A stretch of DNA of 6,383 nucleotides from Gaiellasilicea sp045403015 (GTDB lineage: Bacteria > Actinomycetota > Thermoleophilia > Gaiellales > Gaiellaceae), in contig JAXIPI010000079.1 of NCBI GenBank assembly GCA_045403015.1, positions 1 to 6,383 on the forward strand. The letters are read 5' to 3'. The notes beneath the pieces were generated by a model. The model was not told the DNA's origin. It ran no database searches and was given only the letters and a program-made list of their open reading frames with translations. Shown here one piece after another: positions 1 through 5,341 of the stretch. The translations under genes and the position numbers were made by a program. Each line of letters begins with the position of its first letter. The first letter of the stretch is position 1.

Positions 1-759
1 GTCCCCGACGGGTGGCTCTTCGCTGCCGCGATGACCGGCCTCGCGCTCGCCTGCGGCGGCGCGAGCGCGCTCAACCACGTGCTGGACGCCGACATCGATC
101 GCCTGATGGGCGCGCGCACCGAGAAGCGGCCGATCGCCGCAGGTCGCGTCCCGCCTACACGCGGGCTCGAGTTCGGGCTCGCGCTCTCGGCACTCTCCTT
201 CGTGCTCCTCTCGAGCACCGTGAACGTGCTCACCGCTGCGCTGGCGCTCGTCGGGAACCTCTTCTACGTCCTCGTCTACACCCGTTGGTTGAAGCGCTCG
301 ACACCGCAGAACATTGTCATCGGCGGCGCTGCGGGCGCGGTGCCACCGCTCGTCGGCTACGCCGCCGCGACCGGGAACCTCGGGCTGCCGGCGCTCTGGC
401 TCTTCCTGATCGTCTTCCTCTGGACGCCGCCGCACTTCTGGGCGCTGGCGCTCCTGATCAAGGAGAACTACGCAGCGGCGAAAGTGCCGATGCTGCCGGT
501 CGTCCGCGGCGACGCGGAGACCACACGGCAGATCGTCCTCTACTCCCTGGTGCTGGTCGCGTTCACGCTCGGCGTCGGCTACTGGCTCGGCCCGGTCTAC
601 TCGGTTGCAGCCGTTCTCCTCGGCGGCGTGTTCCTCGGCCTAGCGTGGAAGCTCCGGCGGGAGCCGACGCGGCGAAACGCCGGCGTCCTCTTCCACTATT
701 CGCTCCTCTACCTCGCGCTGCTCTTCGTCGCAGCAGCGCTGAATCCGGTGATCCTGTGA
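1..759 (+). CDS. ctaB: Protoheme IX farnesyltransferase (heme O synthase), 5'-truncated by window edge
   Basis: Integral-membrane UbiA-family prenyltransferase that joins farnesyl diphosphate to heme B to give heme O, the precursor of oxidase hemes. The frame is open from base 1, so the start lies upstream; 252 residues are present of a usual 290-300, so roughly 40-60 N-terminal residues are missing. Visible motifs, in window residue numbers: the Asp-rich prenyl-diphosphate site N25-x3-D29-x3-D33 followed by LMGARTEKRP (35-44); the CtaB-typical YTRWLKR and NIVIGGAAGAVPPLVGY loops; WTPPHFWALAL with H145; and PMLPVVRG. Several hydrophobic spans alternate with these loops, as expected for a polytopic enzyme. 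The ATG at base 31 is internal, since conserved-type sequence continues upstream of it. The stop overlaps the start of the next gene (GTGA). Identification is firm; cyoE is the alternative name used in proteobacteria. Confidence 0.95.
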   Translation, partial: VPDGWLFAAAMTGLALACGGASALNHVLDADIDRLMGARTEKRPIAAGRVPPTRGLEFGLALSALSFVLLSSTVNVLTAALALVGNLFYVLVYTRWLKRSTPQNIVIGGAAGAVPPLVGYAAATGNLGLPALWLFLIVFLWTPPHFWALALLIKENYAAAKVPMLPVVRGDAETTRQIVLYSLVLVAFTLGVGYWLGPVYSVAAVLLGGVFLGLAWKLRREPTRRNAGVLFHYSLLYLALLFVAAALNPVIL

Positions 760-881
760 AGGAACTGACCCCGGAGCTCGAGCGGCAGAACCTGGTTCTG
801 GGCTGGGCCCTCTTCGCTGTCTTCCTGCTGCTTTTCGCCGGCACGATCGGCGTTGCGCTCCTCTACCTGGCTTTCGACTGA
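756..881 (+). CDS. Small single-span membrane protein coupled to ctaB, function unknown
   Basis: A 41-residue ORF starting at GTG 756, whose last base pair of TG is shared with the ctaB stop (GTGA overlap). It begins with a short charged head, KELTPELERQ (residues 2-11), followed by one long hydrophobic segment from about N12 to A39 (including FAVFLLLFAGTIGV) and ends in FD. This is the layout of a single-pass membrane protein with a cytoplasmic or peripheral N-terminal head. No clear Shine-Dalgarno precedes it, so translation probably depends on termination of ctaB. No other ATG, GTG or TTG lies in frame within the ORF. I do not recognise a family. Its position suggests a role near heme O synthesis or oxidase assembly, but this is inference. 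Against a chance ORF: the compact charge/hydrophobic layout and the exact overlaps at both ends. For a chance ORF: its short length. Confidence 0.66.
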   Translation: MKELTPELERQNLVLGWALFAVFLLLFAGTIGVALLYLAFD

Positions 882-1987
882 CGATCTTCCTCGCCCAGCC
901 CGAGTCGCCCGGACCGGGCATCCGGCTGGCGGTCAAGGACCTGTTCGACACCGGTGGGCTGGAGACGACCTACGGGTCGGGGATCTTCGCCGGCCACGTC
1001 CCAGAGCACACCGCTTCCGCCGTGCTGCGGCTCGAGGATGCGGGCTACGTGAACGTCGGCAAGGCGAACCTGCACGAGTTCGCGTATGGGACGACCTCCG
1101 AAAACCCGCATTTCGGGGACGTGCCGAACCCGCGGTTCCCGGGCCGCGTCGCGGGCGGCTCGAGTGGAGGCTCCGCGGCGGCACTGGCAGCAGGGCTCGC
1201 CGATGCCGCGCTCGGCACGGACTCCGCCGGCTCGATCAGGATCCCCGCCGCGTGCTGCGGCGTCGTCGGGCACAAGCCGACACACGGTCTCGTCTCGCTC
1301 GACGGCTGCTGGCCACTCGCGGCGAGCTTCGACACCGGCGGGCCGCTCGCGCTCGACGTCGAGGGCTGCGAGCGGATGCTGGCCGCGCTCGCGCCCGGCT
1401 TCGAGCCTGCAGAGCTCGAGTCGCTCGAGGAGCTCGAGGTCGGCGTCGCGTGGACCGAGCTCGCCGATCCCCTGGTTCGCGAGCGCGTCGAAGCCGCAGC
1501 CGCGCGCTTCCCACGCCGCCGGCCCGTCGAGTTCCCGTTCCCGGACGTCGAGATCCTTCCGGCGTTCAACCGCGAGGTGGCCGACGTCCACCGAGAGCTC
1601 TTCGCGGAAAACGCAGACCTGTACGGCGAGGACGTCCGCATCAAGGTCGAGCGCTGCCTCGCGGTGCGCGACTCCGAGGTCGAGCGCGCGGGCCGGCTAC
1701 GCACCGAGTACCGGGAACGCGCCGAGGAGGCGCTCAAGGGGATCGACCTGTTGCTGACACCGACGCTCCCGATCGTCGCGCCGCCGCTCCATCGCGGCGC
1801 AGGACCCGGCGACCTCGACGTCCGTGTCTCGCTGATCCGCTTCACGTATCCCATCTCGGCGCTCGGCTGGCCCGCGCTCGCCCTTCCGTGCGGCCCGGCC
1901 GAGGACGGCCTGCCGTCGTCCCTTCAGATTGCGGGACGCGCAGGCGCAGACGCCCTCGTCCTCGCCGCGGCACGCCTGCTGGACTAA
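878..1987 (+). CDS. Amidase-signature family hydrolase, probable CTG start
   Basis: Amidase-signature enzyme, cytosolic by appearance, hydrolysing an unknown amide. From CTG 878 it is 369 residues. The Ser-cisSer-Lys triad can be placed: Lys20 in LAVKDLFDT, cis-Ser95 in AGGSSGGS, nucleophile Ser119 in GTDSAGSIRIP. The spacings, 75 and 24 residues, equal those of fatty acid amide hydrolase (K142, S217, S241). The C-terminal half has the family's LLLTPTLPIVAPPL and a closing ALGWPALALPCG / SSLQIAGRAG segment. The start is inferred: no ATG, GTG or TTG exists in this frame between 758 and 1022, Lys20 must be included, and CTG 878 overlaps the preceding stop as CTGA. GTG 1022 would remove the catalytic lysine. 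No Shine-Dalgarno is visible, consistent with coupling. It is shorter than the usual 450-500 residues, lacking most of the N-terminal helical region, so GatA is unlikely. Substrate unknown. Confidence 0.9.
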   Translation: MTIFLAQPESPGPGIRLAVKDLFDTGGLETTYGSGIFAGHVPEHTASAVLRLEDAGYVNVGKANLHEFAYGTTSENPHFGDVPNPRFPGRVAGGSSGGSAAALAAGLADAALGTDSAGSIRIPAACCGVVGHKPTHGLVSLDGCWPLAASFDTGGPLALDVEGCERMLAALAPGFEPAELESLEELEVGVAWTELADPLVRERVEAAAARFPRRRPVEFPFPDVEILPAFNREVADVHRELFAENADLYGEDVRIKVERCLAVRDSEVERAGRLRTEYRERAEEALKGIDLLLTPTLPIVAPPLHRGAGPGDLDVRVSLIRFTYPISALGWPALALPCGPAEDGLPSSLQIAGRAGADALVLAAARLLD

Positions 1988-2010
1988 AGCTTCGCGGCGC
2001 AGCGGCCGAT

Positions 2011-2015
2011 GAAGG
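2011..2015 (+). promoter_or_regulatory. Ribosome binding site for the secreted FnIII-like protein
   Basis: GAAGG lies 7 nt before ATG 2023. It supports that start over GTG 2020 (4 nt away) and over the long open frame that continues upstream through the amidase gene. It sits in the 35-nt gap after the amidase stop; I see no promoter or terminator in that gap. Confidence 0.6.
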
Positions 2016-2022
2016 CTGGGTG

Positions 2023-3843
2023 ATGAATGCGGTCCGTCGTCTTCTCGTGCTCGCCGCCCTCGGCGTGCTCGCGCTCGCGCTCAGCGGCGTCGCCGAAGCG
2101 CGAATCGACCGTCCGGCAATCACGCCGCAGGGGTTGAAGGCGTTTCTGCTCCGCACCGACGAGCCCGTCAAGCACGAGTTCAACCGCACGCCATCCTTTG
2201 CCTGGCTCCCCGTCCGCGGCGCCATCCGCTATGAGTTCGAGCTGGCGACCACCAGGTCGTTCACGGAGAGCTCGATCGTCTGGTCGAACGCGAACGACGA
2301 GTTCGTCGCCCCGACCACAACGACGACGACCACCACCACCCCGGCAACAAGTACGCCAACCGTGGAGACGGCTGCCGACAAGCTGGCGAAGCTCTACGCG
2401 AACCTGCGCACGCCGACTGTCTCCATCGATCTCGCGCTGCCGTGGATCACCGGCTCGCCGTATGCCCTCTACGCACACGTCCGCGCGATCACGAGCAAAG
2501 GCGTCACTTCCTGGAGCGCGCCGTACGGATTCAACATCCGCTGGGCGAGCGTCCCGAAGGACCTCGACAGCCCGTATCCGGGACTCGTCCGCTGGTCGCC
2601 GGTCGACGGCGCGACCGCCTACCAGGTGTGGATCTACGGGGCGAGAAGGACGTTCATGACAACGACGAACGTCGCCGACGCGCGCGACCTGTACACGTTC
2701 CACCGCACGAACCCCTTCTTCACGGGCTCGATCCAGTTCCGTGTCCGCGCACAGCGCGCACTGTACGGCGAGGTCGTCTCCGGATTGCCGGCGACGACTT
2801 GGGGGCCATGGAGCCCCACCTACACAGACGTGCAGCCGCCTCTTTCACTTGGGACGCTCGGAGGTGTCGCCGCTGTGTCCGACGTCCAGTCGGACTCGGG
2901 GGCCGGTCGCGCGCATGCCCTCACGCCCGGTTTCGCGTTCAGCGGCGACAGCGGTGGCCCACTGGACTACAACAACGGCGCGCCCGCCGAGCTGTTCCGC
3001 GTCTACGTCGCGACCGATGCGGACTGTGTCAATATCGTCTTCCGTAGCGCCGTGATCGGCAGCCCGGCGTATGCACCTCGCACGACAGGCCCGCTCGCGC
3101 TGCCGAAGGACACAACCGCTCTCGGGTTGGCACGGGGGGACACCCTCGAGCAGGGCGCCGAGGGAACGGTCTTGATGATCGACGGCACCGAATCGGTGGC
3201 GAACGAGGAAGTGGCCGCTCCTGCCGCAACCACGACAGGCTCGACCGGAGGTGCTGCAAGCACTCCCCCGGCCGCAAAGCCTGCGGCCAAGGTCGACCTG
3301 CCCGACACCGCGTGGCCCACGGGCGGGTACTACTGGACAGTCGTTCCCGTCGTCGTAGAGCCGATACCGACAGCCGTCCCTCCGATTCCACCCGCACCCG
3401 TCCTCATCCGGTATCGCGAGACCGAGCTGCCGCAGGACGTCTGCCAGTCGGGCCGCGTGATGCGCTTCGGCAAGGCCACGCCGCCGGTCGTCACCTCATC
3501 CAGTCGTCCCTTTGCAAGCGGCCTCTCGCCCAAGGGCCGCCTCACATCGGCTGTACGCGCAACGCCTTCGTTCTACGGCACACCGCTCGTTGCCTGGGAG
3601 TCCGTCCTCGGTGCACAGGAGTACGAGATCCAGTGGAGCAAGTCCGCCAATCCGTGGCGGCCGCTCGGCTCGCTGGTGACTGGGGCCACATCGTCGCTGC
3701 TCCCACTGGAGCCCGGCAGCTGGTACTACCGCGTCCGCGGCTACAACCACTCGTTCCTCAAGCGCCCCCAGATGGCGTGGTCGACGCCGACTCCCCTGAA
3801 GGTCTCGAAGCCCACGTTCTCGGTCGTCAAGGGTGGTCGTTAG
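2023..3843 (+). CDS. Secreted protein with fibronectin type III-like modules
   Basis: A 606-residue exported protein of unknown function. The N-terminus is a signal peptide: basic MNAVRR, hydrophobic core 7-20, and a likely signal peptidase I site after VAEA (A26). There is no lipobox cysteine. Four beta-sandwich modules can be read from recurring cues (W/F strand, 'GAxxYE/QV', Y-x-V-R-A, WS-x-P): about 53-172, 183-268, 300-475 and 512-595. Module 1 is broken by a nine-Thr run (98-106) and a helical stretch (115-129); module 3 by an Ala/Thr/Pro-rich piece (397-424) and a Pro-rich piece (447-459). The only cysteines, C335 and C474, both fall in module 3 and could pair. No catalytic motif, transmembrane anchor or sorting signal is visible, so it may be released or bound to the envelope. 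The frame stays open upstream to 853, but that part overlaps the amidase out of frame and is not coding. A binding or adhesive role is inference from the fold type only. Confidence 0.85.
   Translation: MNAVRRLLVLAALGVLALALSGVAEARIDRPAITPQGLKAFLLRTDEPVKHEFNRTPSFAWLPVRGAIRYEFELATTRSFTESSIVWSNANDEFVAPTTTTTTTTTPATSTPTVETAADKLAKLYANLRTPTVSIDLALPWITGSPYALYAHVRAITSKGVTSWSAPYGFNIRWASVPKDLDSPYPGLVRWSPVDGATAYQVWIYGARRTFMTTTNVADARDLYTFHRTNPFFTGSIQFRVRAQRALYGEVVSGLPATTWGPWSPTYTDVQPPLSLGTLGGVAAVSDVQSDSGAGRAHALTPGFAFSGDSGGPLDYNNGAPAELFRVYVATDADCVNIVFRSAVIGSPAYAPRTTGPLALPKDTTALGLARGDTLEQGAEGTVLMIDGTESVANEEVAAPAATTTGSTGGAASTPPAAKPAAKVDLPDTAWPTGGYYWTVVPVVVEPIPTAVPPIPPAPVLIRYRETELPQDVCQSGRVMRFGKATPPVVTSSSRPFASGLSPKGRLTSAVRATPSFYGTPLVAWESVLGAQEYEIQWSKSANPWRPLGSLVTGATSSLLPLEPGSWYYRVRGYNHSFLKRPQMAWSTPTPLKVSKPTFSVVKGGR
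2314..2340 (+). repeat. ACN trinucleotide tract encoding nine threonines
   Basis: Nine consecutive Thr codons using three synonymous forms (ACC, ACA, ACG x3, ACC x4), inside the secreted protein at residues 98-106. The run continues into a Pro/Thr/Ser stretch. It reads as a flexible, possibly O-glycosylated linker. Because the unit is three bases, length change would alter the linker but not the frame. Confidence 0.85.
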
Positions 3844-3852
3844 GCTCCCCGA

Positions 3853-4527
3853 GTGGAGCCCGACGACGACCTCGCCTTCGCGCTCTCACTCGCCGACGAC
3901 GCCGACACGATCTCCATGGCGCGCTTCCGCGCGGCCGATCTCCAAGTCGAGACCAAGCCCGACCTGACGCCGGTGTCCGAGGCCGACCGCCTCGTCGAGT
4001 CGACGCTGCGGGGCCGGATCGAGCGCGAACGTCCCGGCGACGCGATCCTGGGTGAGGAAGAGGGCGGCGACGCGTCCGGTTGGATCATCGACCCGATCGA
4101 CGGGACGCGGAACTACACGCGCGGGATCCCCATCTGGGCGACGCTCATCGCCTTCGAGGATCGCGTCGCCGTCATCTCGGCACCCGCGCTCGGCCGCCGC
4201 TGGTGGGCGGCGCGCGGTCGGGGTGCTTACGCGAACGGGAAGCGGATCCAGGTCTCGGCGATCGATCGCCTGGAGGACGCGACTCTCCTCTATGCGCTCG
4301 ACCGGCCCGTGCCGGAGCGCGCTTGGGATGCGTGGCACCTCCGCGGGTTCGGGGACTTCTGGGCCCACATGCTGGTCGCCGAGGGCGCAGCGGAAGTCGC
4401 CGTCGACGCTCTCGGGCTCGCGCTCTGGGATACGGCCCCCCTCGGGGTGATCCTCGAGGAAGCGGGCGGGCGGTTCGACGACCCCGTCTCGTGGAACGGC
4501 CGGCTCGATCTCAGCGGGCTTCGCTGA
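3853..4527 (+). CDS. hisN: Histidinol-phosphatase, inositol monophosphatase family (HisN type)
   Basis: Mg-dependent phosphatase of 224 residues, most like actinobacterial HisN, which removes phosphate from L-histidinol phosphate late in histidine synthesis. Metal-site motifs are all present: GEEEGG with E68/E69, WIIDPIDGT with D80 and D83, and LALWDTAP with D193. Features favouring HisN over generic inositol monophosphatase are KPDLTPVSEADR (35-46), RNYTRGIPIWATLIA (86-100) and GDFWAHMLVAEGAAE (167-181). The start at GTG 3853 is the first possible one after the in-frame TAG of the upstream gene; ATG 3916 would remove the family N-terminal helix. No good Shine-Dalgarno is seen (AAGGGTGG ends 16 nt upstream). 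The gap to the preceding gene is 9 nt. The C-terminus stops 16 residues after GGRF, about 30 residues short of typical HisN (near 260), and its end overlaps opcA. No other his gene is nearby, so inositol or another sugar phosphate remains possible as substrate. Confidence 0.84.
   Translation: MEPDDDLAFALSLADDADTISMARFRAADLQVETKPDLTPVSEADRLVESTLRGRIERERPGDAILGEEEGGDASGWIIDPIDGTRNYTRGIPIWATLIAFEDRVAVISAPALGRRWWAARGRGAYANGKRIQVSAIDRLEDATLLYALDRPVPERAWDAWHLRGFGDFWAHMLVAEGAAEVAVDALGLALWDTAPLGVILEEAGGRFDDPVSWNGRLDLSGLR
4511..4527. other. Convergent 3' overlap of hisN and opcA
   Basis: The + strand hisN-type gene ends with TGA at 4525-4527 and the - strand opcA ends with TGA at 4513-4511, so the two coding regions share 17 bp tail to tail. 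There is no room for an intergenic terminator, and I see no hairpin followed by a T-run here on either strand. Transcripts from the two sides probably overlap. Confidence 0.88.
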
Positions 4528-5341
4528 CGGCCGCCTCGTAGATCGGGTCGCGGCCGAAGATGTCGAGCTCGGCCGACAGGAGATCGCTCGGATTCGGCGG
4601 CCAGCCCCGCGGCTCCACAACCGGCTCGCCGTCGACGGCGACGCGCTCGATCTCGCCGGCCGACCGATGGGTGAGCTTGACCTGCTTCTTGAGCCGCGAC
4701 CGGAGCCAACCGGCAAGAAGGAGCGCGTCCGCCTTCGGCCCCGTCACCGACAGCGTCTTGGCCGTCTTGATGTCCGGCCAGAGTGCCGCAAGACGCGCGC
4801 GCCAGCCGAGCCCACGTCCCCACGCGATGTCCGAGACGGCGATCCGGTCGTAAAGCTGCTCGAGCTTCCGGTACGCCGAGGGGAGGCTCCGCCATTCGGA
4901 GGAGTCGACAACGAGCCGGTCGCAGACGTCGACGAGCTGCTCGAGCTCCGGCGCGCCCCACGGCGGCAGCCCGCGCCAGCGGCAGAACGTCGGCAGGTCG
5001 GTGACGAGAAGCGGCTCGACGATCGAGCCGGGAACCCGCGTGCGTTGCCCACCGAGACGAAGCTCGATCACGTCCGAGCACACCTCGCGCGACGACCCAT
5101 CGACCGTGAAGCACTTCAGGTCGACGTGGATGTCGACCCCGTCCGCGCGGGTCGGGTCGGGGAAGAGCAGAATCGTCCGCGAGGGGTGCAGCTCCTCGAG
5201 CCCGGCGAGAGTCCTGCGCGCCGCGGCTTCCCACTGCGGCGGCGCCCAGGCCACGTGGGTCATCACGCTCGTGCGCGTCCCCTCGCCGTGCTTCGCGCGT
5301 AGCTCCGCCAGTTCCCGCTCGACCTGGGCCACGATGCTCAA
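4511..5341 (-). CDS. opcA: Glucose-6-phosphate dehydrogenase assembly protein OpcA
   Basis: Soluble protein needed for assembly or activity of glucose-6-phosphate dehydrogenase in cyanobacteria and found beside zwf in actinobacteria. From TTG 5341 it has 276 residues, slightly under the usual 300 or so. Family-typical segments in order: SVMTHVAWAPPQWE near the N-terminus, LEELHPSRTILLFPDP, CSDVIELRLGG, a PLLVTDLPTFCRWRG-PP loop, VVDSSEW, and DIAWGRGLGWRARLAALW. The start is TTG because it overlaps the zwf stop (TTGA) and follows GGAGG by 5 nt; GTG 5332 would be 14 nt from that site. The open frame extends further upstream inside zwf but carries no OpcA-like sequence there. It is the second gene of a zwf-opcA unit, and translation is probably coupled to zwf. 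No known catalytic motif. The C-terminal tail, DIFGRDPIYEAAVSEAR, overlaps the end of the convergent hisN gene. Confidence 0.93.
   Translation of the reverse strand: MSIVAQVERELAELRAKHGEGTRTSVMTHVAWAPPQWEAAARRTLAGLEELHPSRTILLFPDPTRADGVDIHVDLKCFTVDGSSREVCSDVIELRLGGQRTRVPGSIVEPLLVTDLPTFCRWRGLPPWGAPELEQLVDVCDRLVVDSSEWRSLPSAYRKLEQLYDRIAVSDIAWGRGLGWRARLAALWPDIKTAKTLSVTGPKADALLLAGWLRSRLKKQVKLTHRSAGEIERVAVDGEPVVEPRGWPPNPSDLLSAELDIFGRDPIYEAAVSEAR

Noticed and set aside
12..755. Long + frame overlapping ctaB
   Set aside because: Arg-rich sequence typical of a shadow frame in high-GC DNA. Only its tail from GTG 756 has gene-like properties, and that part is reported separately.
1045..1854. Long antisense frames opposite the amidase (also 863-1591 and 1984-2703 on the - strand)
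   Set aside because: Low-complexity Ser/Arg-rich translations with no recognisable motifs, lying opposite confidently identified genes; typical GC-driven shadows.
1988..2017. Imperfect inverted repeat AGCTTC ... GAAGGCT after the amidase stop, considered as a terminator
   Set aside because: The arms are only six bases with a bulge, the loop is long, and no T-run follows; the right arm is also the ribosome binding site of the next gene.
853..2022. Open frame running upstream of the secreted protein to a TTG at 853, giving a 996-residue ORF
   Set aside because: The upstream part is Arg/Ala-rich, reads out of frame across the well-supported amidase gene, and has no domain features. The signal peptide and GAAGG site place the real start at ATG 2023.
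2314..2340. Thr-codon tract considered as a phase-variation switch
   Set aside because: The unit is three bases and the codons are mixed, so slippage would not change the frame and is less likely than in a perfect repeat.
4290..5234. Second long - strand frame overlapping opcA and hisN
   Set aside because: Arg/Ala-rich with no family resemblance, and out of frame with the clearly recognisable OpcA.
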